The translations under genes were made by a program, and so were the position numbers. The notes beneath the pieces were generated by a model. The model ran no database searches. It worked only from the letters and a program-made list of their open reading frames with translations, and was not told the origin of the DNA. 64,000 nucleotides of DNA, taken from CAYJFG01 sp051881695 (GTDB lineage Bacteria > Bacillota > Clostridia > Oscillospirales > Acutalibacteraceae). Shown here piece by piece: positions 1 through 8,590 of this stretch; within the stretch, counting starts at the first letter, position 1; each line of letters begins with the position of its first letter. Where the stretch lies: contig JBJEQJ010000008.1 of NCBI GenBank assembly GCA_051881695.1, forward strand, positions 98,605 to 162,604, written 5' to 3'.

Positions 1-1
1 T

Positions 2-52
2 AAAATTCACGTAATGCACGAGGATATTTTCAATTCGATGCACAGAATTTAA
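2..52 (+). CDS. ACT domain protein, UPF0237 family (C-terminal end only)
   Basis: The window opens inside a gene. Frame 2 reads KIHVMHEDIFNSMHRI and then TAA, which matches the conserved carboxyl end of the small UPF0237 ACT-domain proteins (typically ...HEDIFNAMHRI). In clostridia and streptococci this gene of about 90 codons normally sits directly upstream of UPF0210, and that is what follows here, 90 bases downstream. The ACT fold suggests small-molecule sensing, but the ligand is unknown. Only 16 residues are visible, so the call rests on this tail plus the conserved gene pair. Confidence 0.75.
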   Translation, partial: KIHVMHEDIFNSMHRI

Positions 53-142
53 TACTAATCCCTGATTAACATACGAAATCTTTTCGCATCTTCAACCGGC
101 GGTTAGTATAAAGAGAATATTCCGAGAGAAAGGATATATAAT

Positions 143-1501
143 ATGATTAATTCCCACGATATACTGGAAACTATAAATATGATAGACCAGGAAAATCTTG
201 ACGTGCGTACCATTACAATGGGCATTTCTCTGCTTGACTGTATAGACAGCGACATTGACAGTGCGTGCAGCAAAATTTACGACAAAATTTGCAGATATGC
301 GAAGGACCTGGTAAAAACAGGCGAGGACATAAGCAAGGAGTACGGAATTCCTATTATCAACAAGCGAATTGCCGTAACACCAATTGGTATGATAGCCGCC
401 GCCTGCCCCGGTAACAGTCCCGTTAAGTTTGCCAAGGCTCTTGAAAACGCTGCACAGACAGTCGGCGTCAACTTTATAGGCGGATATTCCGCATTGGTGC
501 AAAAGGGCTTTGCCGCGGGAGATTATGCTCTGATTGAAAGCATACCGGAAGCACTCAGCGTTACCGACCACGTTTGCGCCTCTGTAAATATAGGCAGTAC
601 AAAGGCCGGAATAAATATGGACGCCGTTGGAAAAATGGGCAAAATAATAAAGAAAACAGCAGAGCTTACCGCAGACAGAGATTGCATAGGCGCTGCAAAG
701 CTTGTTGTATTTTGTAATGCTCCTGAGGACAATCCCTTTATGGCAGGCGCTTTTCACGGTCCGGGCGAGGCAGACTGTGTAATAAACGTCGGCGTTTCCG
801 GCCCCGGTGTTGTAAGAGCTGTGCTTGCAAAAAATCAGGACTGTGACATAACAGAGGTTGCAAATTTAATTAAAAAGACTGCGTTTAAAATAACCAGAAC
901 CGGACAGCTTGTAGCACGTGAGGCATCAAAAAGGCTTTGCGTTCCGTTCGGAATTGTAGACTTATCTCTTGCACCTACTCCGGCAGTCGGCGACAGCGTA
1001 GCGCACATTCTGGAGGAAATGGGACTTGAGCAGTGCGGCTGTCACGGTACAACCGCCGCTTTGGCGCTTTTAAACGACGCTGTTAAAAAGGGCGGCGTAA
1101 TGGCTTCTTCTCATGTCGGAGGTCTTTCGGGAGCCTTTATTCCCGTTACCGAGGACGCAGGTATGATAGCGGCTGCACAAAGCGGCTGTCTAACGCTTAA
1201 CAAGCTGGAGGCTATGACGGCAGTATGCTCCGTAGGTCTTGATATGATTAATATTCCCGGTGATACAAGTCCCGATGTTATTTCCGCAATCATTGCAGAC
1301 GAGGCAGCAATAGGAATGATAAACTCAAAAACCACAGCCGTAAGACTTATACCTGCTATAGGCAAAAAAGCCGGAGATGAGCTTAACTTCGGTGGTTTGC
1401 TGGGCGGCGGCCCCGTAATGCCGCTTAACACTGCTTCTCCCTCAAAATTCATAGCAAGAGGCGGCAGAATTCCGGCGCCGATTCAAAGCCTTAAAAACTG
1501 A
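143..1501 (+). CDS. PFL family protein, UPF0210 (DUF711)
   Basis: A 452-residue cytoplasmic protein of the UPF0210/PFL family, full family length. It starts with ATG after AGAAAGG. Recognisable blocks are the early segment ITMGISLLDC, the alanine/glycine-rich ITPIGMIAA-like block around residue 77, and the glycine-rich tail LNFGGLLGGGPVMPLN near the C-terminus. The family is related to the glycyl-radical pyruvate formate-lyase fold, but no biochemical activity is established, so none is assigned. It follows the ACT-domain partner UPF0237, and the two are probably one transcription unit. No clear terminator follows it. Confidence 0.9.
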   Translation: MINSHDILETINMIDQENLDVRTITMGISLLDCIDSDIDSACSKIYDKICRYAKDLVKTGEDISKEYGIPIINKRIAVTPIGMIAAACPGNSPVKFAKALENAAQTVGVNFIGGYSALVQKGFAAGDYALIESIPEALSVTDHVCASVNIGSTKAGINMDAVGKMGKIIKKTAELTADRDCIGAAKLVVFCNAPEDNPFMAGAFHGPGEADCVINVGVSGPGVVRAVLAKNQDCDITEVANLIKKTAFKITRTGQLVAREASKRLCVPFGIVDLSLAPTPAVGDSVAHILEEMGLEQCGCHGTTAALALLNDAVKKGGVMASSHVGGLSGAFIPVTEDAGMIAAAQSGCLTLNKLEAMTAVCSVGLDMINIPGDTSPDVISAIIADEAAIGMINSKTTAVRLIPAIGKKAGDELNFGGLLGGGPVMPLNTASPSKFIARGGRIPAPIQSLKN

Positions 1502-1577
1502 TTTTTACGGTAAAAACCTAGTTACTATTGGCAAGTTTGTGAATAAAATGTTAGCTTTTTGTTGTGCAAGATTTATA

Positions 1578-1606
1578 TTGAAAATTCAAAACAACAGTAA
1601 TATAAT
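1578..1606 (+). promoter_or_regulatory. sigma-A promoter of the V-type ATPase operon
   Basis: TTGAAA (1578-1583), a 17-base spacer, then TATAAT (1601-1606). Transcription would begin near 1613, giving a leader of about 180 bases before the first ATPase gene. A weaker second pair, TTGAAA at 1612-1617 and TAATAT at 1635-1640, is also spaced by 17. The 292-base gap from 1502 holds these, the hairpin at 1719-1753 and no convincing gene. Confidence 0.75.
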
Positions 1607-1718
1607 ATCAGTTGAAAGCTTCAGAAAGAGCGCATAATATATATGTATATTATATACTTATATATCCCTTATTTGACTGCATTTCTGGAAATGTAAATTT
1701 AATGCGTACAAAGCTGTA

Positions 1719-1753
1719 CAACCAAAGACGGAAAATCCACCCGTCTTTGGTTG
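1719..1753 (+). promoter_or_regulatory. Perfect 13-bp hairpin in the ATPase leader
   Basis: CAACCAAAGACGG at 1719-1731 pairs without mismatch with CCGTCTTTGGTTG at 1741-1753 across a 9-base loop. It is followed by an AT-rich stretch but not a clean T-run, and lies 40 bases before the first ATPase start codon. It could be a leaky attenuator of the ATPase operon, an mRNA stabiliser, or the terminator of the preceding unit. The sequence does not decide. Confidence 0.55.
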
Positions 1754-1793
1754 TAATTATATTATCATTTGTAATTTCGGAGGTGTCCGCTTT

Positions 1794-2105
1794 ATGCAGG
1801 ATATGCTTACCAAAATATTGGAAATGGACGAAAAGGCTCGCGACTTAACAGCAAAGGCGGAGCGCGATAAGGCAATATCCGAGCAGGACATTGCAAAAGC
1901 AAGAGAAAAAATATACAACGAATTTCTTGACAGAGCAAGACAGAGAATTGCAATTAACGAAAAAACAGAGCGTGAAGCTGCCGAAAAAAAATGGCAGGAA
2001 ACAAAGACGGCGCAGGAAAAAGCGCTGCAGGCGCTTGATGAAGAATATGAAAAAAATTCCGGAAAATGGGTTGATTCTATTGTTTCGGCAGTAATTAACG
2101 GTTGA
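1794..2105 (+). CDS. V/A-type ATPase peripheral stalk subunit G/H-like
   Basis: A 103-residue, highly charged protein predicted to be almost entirely alpha-helical coiled coil (runs such as ERDKAISEQDIAKAREK). It starts with ATG nine bases after GGAGGTG. Its size, its heptad-like composition and its position at the head of the V-ATPase operon fit the G/H stalk subunit that pairs with subunit E (encoded at 6103) to tie the A3B3 head to the membrane subunit I. Sequence identity in this family is low, so the call depends mainly on context. Confidence 0.75.
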   Translation: MQDMLTKILEMDEKARDLTAKAERDKAISEQDIAKAREKIYNEFLDRARQRIAINEKTEREAAEKKWQETKTAQEKALQALDEEYEKNSGKWVDSIVSAVING

Positions 2106-2148
2106 TTCGTTTATTAATTTACTATAAAATGCAGAGGGAGTGTTTTTA

Positions 2149-3189
2149 ATGGCTATGGCGTATGCCTCAAACGCAATTTTGTCAAAGGCAAGGGCAATGT
2201 ACGGCAAAAGGCTTACAGACAAGGATTACCAAAGTCTTTTATCCTGCACAAGCGTTTCGGAGGTTTTATCTTATCTTAAAAGCCATACAAAATATTCTCA
2301 GTTACTTACCAGCGTAAGCGAAAGGGATATTCACAGAGGACGCCTTGAGCTTATTCTTAAACAGCAGCTTTTTTACGATTTTGCATCTCTTTGCAGATAT
2401 GAGATTTCTGCCGGAGAACAGTTTTCTCAATATTTGATTATAAGAACAGAAATTGAACAGCTTTTACATTATCTGACATTATTTAACTCCGGCAAAGCAA
2501 ACGAATACATTTATTCTCTGCCGCTTTACTTCGACAGTCACACAAAAATAGATTTGAACGCTTTGACAAGGGCAGGAAGCTACGATGAATTTCTGCTTGT
2601 TCTTGAAAACACACCGTATAAAAACATTCTGTCACCATTTAAGCCCGAAGGCGACAAGCCGCTTGACATACCGGCTATTGAGAACGCCCTTTACAGGTTT
2701 CTTTACGAAAGGGTATTTCATATAATTGAGCGCCACACAAAAGGCAGAGCAAGAACAGAATTAAAAAGAATATTCACAAGCAACATTGACCTTACCAACT
2801 TTGTTCGTATTCTTCGTCTTAAAAAATATTACTTTATGCAGACAGATAAAATAAAAAAAGAGCTTTTGCCCTTTGGTACGCTTAAAGAAAGCCAAATTGA
2901 CGCCATGTGCAATGCGGAAAACTCAAAAGATATATTTGCAATTATGCAAAGCACACTGCCGGGCAGGGCTGTTAATAAAATGGAATATAATTACGCAGGA
3001 GAAATCTCTGAAAGAGGCAGATACGAGCTGGGGCGCAAAAACATACGTTTTTCCACCTGCCCCGCCGTTGTAATGATGTCTTACATCTTTTTGGAGGAAG
3101 CAGAGCTTTCAAATGTTGTAAATATTATAGAGGGTGTACGATATAAGGTTGACCCCGATACGATAAAATCACTTTTAATTTACAAATAA
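2149..3189 (+). CDS. ntpC: V/A-type ATPase subunit C (d-type, central axis socket)
   Basis: A 346-residue protein of the V-ATPase C/AC39 (d) family, which joins the rotating central stalk to the proteolipid ring. The N-terminus AMAYASNAILSKARAMYGKRL and the internal paralogous helical domains are typical, and the length is normal. I start it at ATG 2149 because GAGGGAG ends eight bases before it; a GTG at 2140 in the same frame overlaps that ribosome site. It lies between the stalk subunit and subunit I in a tightly packed operon. Confidence 0.92.
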   Translation: MAMAYASNAILSKARAMYGKRLTDKDYQSLLSCTSVSEVLSYLKSHTKYSQLLTSVSERDIHRGRLELILKQQLFYDFASLCRYEISAGEQFSQYLIIRTEIEQLLHYLTLFNSGKANEYIYSLPLYFDSHTKIDLNALTRAGSYDEFLLVLENTPYKNILSPFKPEGDKPLDIPAIENALYRFLYERVFHIIERHTKGRARTELKRIFTSNIDLTNFVRILRLKKYYFMQTDKIKKELLPFGTLKESQIDAMCNAENSKDIFAIMQSTLPGRAVNKMEYNYAGEISERGRYELGRKNIRFSTCPAVVMMSYIFLEEAELSNVVNIIEGVRYKVDPDTIKSLLIYK

Positions 3190-3235
3190 TTAAAAAAAGC
3201 AAGAAAAATTTTTCACCGTAAAAAGGAGGGTGAAC

Positions 3236-5173
3236 ATGGCGGTATCTCCAATAAAATCTATTGGCATTATCGGTCTTATGTCCGACCTTGATAAGGTTAT
3301 TAAGCTTTGCGGAGAATCGGGGATTTTTCATCCCGACGACGCTTCAAATTTCTATTCGGACACAAAGAACTTTTTGCCTATTACAGAGAGAAACCCCTAC
3401 AGCGACTTGCTGGCAGAGATGGAGGACATATTTCAGCTTTCCTCAATAACTCCCGAATTTGTCAGCCTGAAAGGCTTCAACGCCAATTATTCACAGCTTG
3501 AGGAATACACGAAGTTTTTGTCATCGGAGCTTGGCGCTTTGCTTGCAAAGCGTTCTTGCTGCGAACAAAAGGTTGAGCAGTGCAAACGTGAAATTTCAGA
3601 AACCGGTCACTTTTTGGGAGTTGACCTTCAGCTTGATAAAATAGCGGCATGCAAATATATTAAGACAAATTTCGGCAGACTTCCAAAGGAAAGCTATGAT
3701 AAGCTTCAAAAGAACAACGATAATCCTTATCTGGTATTTTTTCCCTGTACTGACGACGATACTCATTACTGGGGAATGTATATTTCCCCTATTGACCAGT
3801 GCGAGGATATAGACAGAATTTTCTCCAGCCTTTTCTTTGAGCATTACGAAATTTCCGGCTTGTCGGGTACTCCTGAAAAGCATTACGAGAAGCTCAAGGA
3901 GGATTTGAAGCAGTACGAAAAGGACCTTGAAAGAGCTGCCTTAGAGGTTGAAAACTTTAAAGAGGACCAGCAGAAAATTTGTATGAAATACTACACTAAG
4001 ATTTCATCAATGAACACCTGCTTCAGTATTAAAAAATATGTCTTAAAATATCATAAAAGCTTTATTCTTGTCGGATGGGTTCCGTCAGAGGCTGCTGAAA
4101 GGTTTGTAAAAAGCCTTGAATCTATAAACAGCGTTGAATGTACGTTAAGCGACGGAAAGGACGAGCTGAAGCATTCTCCTCCGGTAAAGCTTAAAAACAA
4201 CTTCTTTTCAAGGCCGTTTGAGTTCTTTGTCGATATGTACGGTATACCCTGCTATGACGAAATTGACCCGACAATATTTGTATCTGTCACCTTTACAATA
4301 CTGTTCGGCATAATGTTCGGCGATGTGGGACAGGGGCTTCTGCTTTCGGTATTCGGCTACTTTATGTGGAAGCTTAAAAAGATGGCGATAGGCAAAATTT
4401 TAATACCATGCGGTATTTCCTCGGCAATATTCGGCTGTGTTTACGGCTCGGTGTTCGGTTTTGAAACTGCGCTTGACCCGGTTTACCGTGCAATAGGCTT
4501 TGAAGAAAAGCCTGTTAATGTTATGGAGAGTGCAACAGGTCTTATTGTTATGGCAATCGCCATTGGCGTAACGCTGCTTATTACTGCAATGGTTTTAAAT
4601 ATTTATTCGTCGTTTAAGCGGCGTGATCTTGAAAGTGCAATTTTCGGTTCGAGCGGTATTTCGGGGCTTGTGTTCTATGCTTCGCTTATCTTCGGGCTTG
4701 TCGGTCAGCTAGTGCTTCAGATAAATGTTTTAACTCCTGCTTATGTCATAGGACTAATGCTTTTGCCGCTTTTACTGATATTGCTCCGGGAGCCTCTCGG
4801 CAAGCTTGTAAGCGGCAAGAAAAACTGGAAGCCCGAAAAATGGGGCGAATATCTTGTTCAAAACTTTTTTGAGCTTTTTGAAACACTTTTAAGCTACGTT
4901 ACAAACACAATGTCGTTTTTGAGAGTCGGTGCATTTGTGCTGGTTCACGCAGGTATGATGCTTGTTGTATTTACAGTGGCAACTGTTTTACAGTCGCTTT
5001 TGGGACTGCCCGGATACATTGTAATTGTGGCGGCAGGCAATTTAGGCGTTATGGCGCTTGAAGCAACTCTTGTTTGTATTCAAATTATGAGACTGGAATA
5101 CTATGAGCTGTTCAGCCGCTTCTACATCGGTTCGGGGCGTAAATTCTCCCCCATTCGTCTTGATAAAAAATAA
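3236..5173 (+). CDS. ntpI: V/A-type ATPase membrane subunit I (a-type)
   Basis: A 645-residue subunit a/I. The N-terminal half (about residues 1-320) is soluble with two coiled-coil arms that contact the peripheral stalks. The C-terminal half contains about seven hydrophobic helices that form the ion half-channels beside the K ring. The conserved segments TILFGIMFGDVGQG and NTMSFLRVGAFVLVHAG, the latter with the expected channel arginine, are present. ATG 3236 lies six bases after AAGGAGG; a GTG at 3230 is inside that site. Whether H+ or Na+ is moved, and in which direction, cannot be told from this subunit. Confidence 0.95.
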   Translation: MAVSPIKSIGIIGLMSDLDKVIKLCGESGIFHPDDASNFYSDTKNFLPITERNPYSDLLAEMEDIFQLSSITPEFVSLKGFNANYSQLEEYTKFLSSELGALLAKRSCCEQKVEQCKREISETGHFLGVDLQLDKIAACKYIKTNFGRLPKESYDKLQKNNDNPYLVFFPCTDDDTHYWGMYISPIDQCEDIDRIFSSLFFEHYEISGLSGTPEKHYEKLKEDLKQYEKDLERAALEVENFKEDQQKICMKYYTKISSMNTCFSIKKYVLKYHKSFILVGWVPSEAAERFVKSLESINSVECTLSDGKDELKHSPPVKLKNNFFSRPFEFFVDMYGIPCYDEIDPTIFVSVTFTILFGIMFGDVGQGLLLSVFGYFMWKLKKMAIGKILIPCGISSAIFGCVYGSVFGFETALDPVYRAIGFEEKPVNVMESATGLIVMAIAIGVTLLITAMVLNIYSSFKRRDLESAIFGSSGISGLVFYASLIFGLVGQLVLQINVLTPAYVIGLMLLPLLLILLREPLGKLVSGKKNWKPEKWGEYLVQNFFELFETLLSYVTNTMSFLRVGAFVLVHAGMMLVVFTVATVLQSLLGLPGYIVIVAAGNLGVMALEATLVCIQIMRLEYYELFSRFYIGSGRKFSPIRLDKK

Positions 5174-5236
5174 CAAACTGTATTTACCCGCTCAGCGGAT
5201 AAAATAAAAAATTATATTTTGCGGAGGTTTCATATT

Positions 5237-5668
5237 ATGGAATATTTAGTACTTTTAATCCCGGTAGCATTTTTAGTAGGCTCAGTTCTTCTTGCAATTC
5301 GTGCAGAGCATAGGGGCTGCAAAAGACAAAGAGCAGTTGCAATGCAGATGATTTCTTTCTTTGTTGTAGGTCTTGGCTGCGTAGCCGTTCCGCTTGTTGC
5401 TTCTGCCGCAGGCGACGCAGGTACTGCTGCCGCTGCTGCAAGCGCTGCCAGCGCAAACGCAGAGGGTATGAAATATATAGCTGCAGCCGCAGTTACAGGA
5501 CTTTCCGGCATTGGCGGCGGTATAGCCGTTGCTGCTGCTGCTCCGGCAGCCATCGGAGCTACATCTGAGGATCCGAAGGCTTTCGGTAAGGCTCTTATCT
5601 TCGTTGCGCTCGGTGAAGGTATTGCTTTGTACGGTTTGCTTGTTTCTATCCTTCTTTTATTCGTATAA
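5237..5668 (+). CDS. ntpK: V/A-type ATPase proteolipid subunit K (c ring)
   Basis: A 143-residue membrane proteolipid. It has two N-terminal helices (about 1-22 and 36-58), an alanine-rich linker, then the typical c-type hairpin: AAAAVTGLSGIGGGIAVAAA followed by the outer helix ALGEGIALYGLL. The ion-binding carboxylate is Glu127 in GEG. The first helix pair has no equivalent carboxylate, as in other clostridial K subunits, so each protomer should bind one ion. ATG 5237 follows GCGGAGG. Confidence 0.93.
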   Translation: MEYLVLLIPVAFLVGSVLLAIRAEHRGCKRQRAVAMQMISFFVVGLGCVAVPLVASAAGDAGTAAAAASAASANAEGMKYIAAAAVTGLSGIGGGIAVAAAAPAAIGATSEDPKAFGKALIFVALGEGIALYGLLVSILLLFV

Positions 5669-5696
5669 GGAAAACATAACGAAATCCGGTGTTATT

Positions 5697-6005
5697 ATGA
5701 AGTTTTACTTAATCAGCGATAATGTTGATACACAAATCGGTATGCGGCTTGCAGGAATTGAGGGTATTGTAATCCACGAGGACGCAGAGGTAAGAAAAGC
5801 TTTAAAGGAAGCTATGGAAATGAAGGACGTAGGCGTTATTCTTATGACGGAACGTCTGATGAGCCTTTGTCCTGAACTTGTTTATGACTTAAAGCTAAAC
5901 AGACAGCGTCCGCTTATTGTTGAAATACCCGACAGACACGGCAACGGCCGTACCAAGGACTCAATTACAAAATATGTTCAAGAGGCTATCGGCGTAAAGC
6001 TGTAA
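5697..6005 (+). CDS. ntpG: V/A-type ATPase subunit F (central stalk)
   Basis: A 102-residue subunit F (called NtpG in Enterococcus), a small Rossmann-like protein that sits with subunit D in the rotating axle and modulates activity. MKFYLISDNVDTQIGMRLAGIEG is the standard N-terminus, with the family's VGVILMTERL core and RPLIVEIPD before the C-terminal helix. The ribosome site is weak (only ATCCGG), suggesting translational coupling to the K gene, which ends 28 bases upstream. Confidence 0.92.
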   Translation: MKFYLISDNVDTQIGMRLAGIEGIVIHEDAEVRKALKEAMEMKDVGVILMTERLMSLCPELVYDLKLNRQRPLIVEIPDRHGNGRTKDSITKYVQEAIGVKL

Positions 6006-6102
6006 GCCTTTTGAACTTGCACCGACCAGGATTTTGCCGATAATAACGGACTTATTTCGACAAAATCACCGTAAACTATTCGGAGAGGAACGGTTATCAG
6101 CT

Positions 6103-6702
6103 ATGGCAACTACTGAAGAAAAAACAGGCAACTTTTTAAGTGCCATTCAAAAATATGCAGACGAGCAAAAGCATAGAATAGAATCCGAGGTTGAGCGCTT
6201 TAAAAAAGAGGAGCTGAAAAAGGCTGAGGACGAAGGGCTTAAGGATGCTTACACCCTTATACAAAAAGAGATGGCGTCTATGCGTACAGGTATAACAAGC
6301 GAAATTGCAAAGCGTGAGGAAGAGGGCAAGCAAAAGCTTTACAAAAAACGTATGGAGATTACCGAAAAGGTGTTTTCACAGGCTTTTGCAAAGCTTGCAG
6401 CATACTCTGAAACCGACGAATATAAGGAGCGCATTAAAAAGGACGCCGCAGAGCTTGCCGAGTTTTTTAAGGGTGAGGACTGCACTGTATATATTAAGCC
6501 CGGCGATGACGGATTAAAGGGCGACATAAGCGCCTGCTTTGCCGGATGCAATATAAGCTTGCAAACAAGCGACAAAATAAAAATTGGCGGTTTGGCAGTT
6601 TTCTGCGAAAAACGAGGAATATATGCCGACCAAACCTTGGACACGAAGCTTAAGGACCGTAAGGATTGGTTCTTGCAAAATTCCGGTCTTAAAATACGCT
6701 GA
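6103..6702 (+). CDS. ntpE: V/A-type ATPase subunit E (peripheral stalk)
   Basis: A 199-residue subunit E. The N-terminal half is a long charged helix that would pair with the G/H protein encoded at 1794; the C-terminal half is a globular domain that binds the catalytic head. I place the start at ATG 6103, after GGAGAGG with a rather long spacing of 14 bases. Upstream in-frame codons lack a better site. It lies between F and A, the usual place in this operon type. Confidence 0.88.
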   Translation: MATTEEKTGNFLSAIQKYADEQKHRIESEVERFKKEELKKAEDEGLKDAYTLIQKEMASMRTGITSEIAKREEEGKQKLYKKRMEITEKVFSQAFAKLAAYSETDEYKERIKKDAAELAEFFKGEDCTVYIKPGDDGLKGDISACFAGCNISLQTSDKIKIGGLAVFCEKRGIYADQTLDTKLKDRKDWFLQNSGLKIR

Positions 6703-6771
6703 CAACCTTGCGTATTCACAGGCTTATTATTCACCATTGCGGCGGTGCCGCAGTCTGAGAGGGTTGATTTT

Positions 6772-8532
6772 ATGGAAAATCAAAATGTAATATACGGAAT
6801 TAACGGTCCTGTTGTTACTGTTAAAAACACCAAAGCCTTTTCTATGATGGAAATGGTATACGTAGGTAAGGAAAAGCTTGTAGGTGAAATTATCGGAATT
6901 ACAGACAAATTCACCACTGTGCAGGTTTATGAGGAAACAACAGGCTTAAAGCCGGGTGATCCTGTTTACGGTACGGGCGCACCGATGAACGTAACCTTAG
7001 GTCCCGGTATAATAGATAATATTTTCGACGGAATTGAACGTCCGCTTAAGGCAATTGAGGAAAAATCCGGCGCATTTATATCAAGAGGCGCAAGCGTTTC
7101 TTCACTTGATACCGAAAAACAGTGGGACGTTGAAATAAAGGTGAAAAAGGGCGACAGGCTTTCCGGCGGTCAGATATATGCAATTCTGCCTGAAACGCCG
7201 ATTATTGAGCACAGGCTTATGGTTCCACCGTCGCTTTCGGGAGAGGTTACGGACGTAAAGCCAAACGGCAAATACACCCTTGACGATACCGTAGTAATTC
7301 TTACGGATGAAAACGGTAATAAGCATAATTTAACACTTTGTCAGAGGTGGCCTATCCGAAAGGCACGTCCCGTTGCAAACAGACTTCCGGCAACTGTTCC
7401 GCTTATTACAGGTCAAAGAGTAATAGACACCCTCTTCCCTATTTCCAAGGGCGGCACTGCGGCTATTCCGGGCGGTTTCGGCACAGGCAAAACTATGACG
7501 CAGCACCAGCTTGCAAAATGGTGCGACGCTGATATTATCGTTTATGTTGGCTGCGGTGAGCGCGGAAACGAGATGAGCCAGGTTCTTGATGAATTCTCAG
7601 AGCTTATTGACCCGAAGTCCGGCAGACCGATGACAGACAGAACCGTACTTATTGCCAACACATCAAATATGCCTGTTGCGGCGCGTGAGGCTTCAATTTA
7701 CACGGGCATTACGCTTGCCGAATATTATCGTGATATGGGTTATCACGTTGCTATTATGGCAGACTCAACCTCACGCTGGGCAGAGGCCTTAAGAGAAATT
7801 TCCGGCAGACTTGAGGAAATGCCGGCAGAGGAGGGCTTCCCTGCTTACCTGCCGTCTAGACTTTCGGAATTCTACGAGCGTGCAGGACGTGCAGATGTTC
7901 TCTCCGGAGGAGAAGGCTCGGTTACAATTATCGGCGCAGTTTCCCCTCAGGGTGCAGACTTTTCAGAGCCTGTCACACAGAATACCAAGAGATTTACGCG
8001 CTGCTTCTGGGCGCTTGATAAAGCTTTAGCTTATTCAAGACATTATCCCGCAATAAACTGGATAACAAGCTACAGCGAATATTTCACTGACCTTGACCCG
8101 TGGTTTGCAGAAAACGAGGGGCAGGACTTTATAAAATACCGCAGTAAGATTAACTTTCTTTTGCAGGAGGAAAACAGGCTGATGGAGATAGTAAAGCTTA
8201 TCGGCTCAGACGTATTGCCGGACGACCAGAAGCTTATTATTGAAACGGCAAGAGTAATCAGAGTAGGCTTTTTACAGCAAAATGCCTTCCATGCAGACGA
8301 CACCTTTGTCCCGCTGGAAAAGCAGAAGCTTATGATGAAAACGATTCTTCATCTGCACAAAAAGGCAAAGCATCTTGTATCTGCCGCAATTCCTATATCC
8401 AGAATACTTGAGCTTGGTCTGTTTGATAAGCTTACGAAAATGAAGTACGATATTCCTAACAGCAAGCCCGAAATGTTTGACGAGTATATTAAGGAAATTG
8501 ACGAAGCACTTGCTGCACTTACTGAGTCTTAA
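6772..8532 (+). CDS. ntpA: V/A-type ATPase catalytic subunit A
   Basis: A 586-residue catalytic subunit. The P-loop GGFGTGKT lies at about residues 234-241, followed by the family's GCGERGNEM block and the catalytic-site segment MADSTSRWAEALREISGRLEE. The V/A-specific non-homologous insertion before the P-loop is present, which separates it from F-type beta. ATG 6772 follows GAGAGGG; a GTG at 6745 is less likely. It hydrolyses or makes ATP at the A/B interfaces. Confidence 0.97.
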   Translation: MENQNVIYGINGPVVTVKNTKAFSMMEMVYVGKEKLVGEIIGITDKFTTVQVYEETTGLKPGDPVYGTGAPMNVTLGPGIIDNIFDGIERPLKAIEEKSGAFISRGASVSSLDTEKQWDVEIKVKKGDRLSGGQIYAILPETPIIEHRLMVPPSLSGEVTDVKPNGKYTLDDTVVILTDENGNKHNLTLCQRWPIRKARPVANRLPATVPLITGQRVIDTLFPISKGGTAAIPGGFGTGKTMTQHQLAKWCDADIIVYVGCGERGNEMSQVLDEFSELIDPKSGRPMTDRTVLIANTSNMPVAAREASIYTGITLAEYYRDMGYHVAIMADSTSRWAEALREISGRLEEMPAEEGFPAYLPSRLSEFYERAGRADVLSGGEGSVTIIGAVSPQGADFSEPVTQNTKRFTRCFWALDKALAYSRHYPAINWITSYSEYFTDLDPWFAENEGQDFIKYRSKINFLLQEENRLMEIVKLIGSDVLPDDQKLIIETARVIRVGFLQQNAFHADDTFVPLEKQKLMMKTILHLHKKAKHLVSAAIPISRILELGLFDKLTKMKYDIPNSKPEMFDEYIKEIDEALAALTES

Positions 8533-8590
8533 TTCTTAATGCGAAAGAAAGTACAGGCTCCCAAACCGTTTTTTGAAAGGAGTTATGGTC

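Noticed and set aside
92..757. 221-codon open frame on the minus strand over UPF0210
   Set aside because: It is antisense to a well-conserved gene, has no ribosome site and reads as low-similarity cysteine/tyrosine-rich sequence.
1612..1848. 78-codon plus-strand frame ahead of the ATPase stalk gene
   Set aside because: It starts inside the promoter region, overlaps the stalk subunit in another frame and passes through the 13-bp hairpin.
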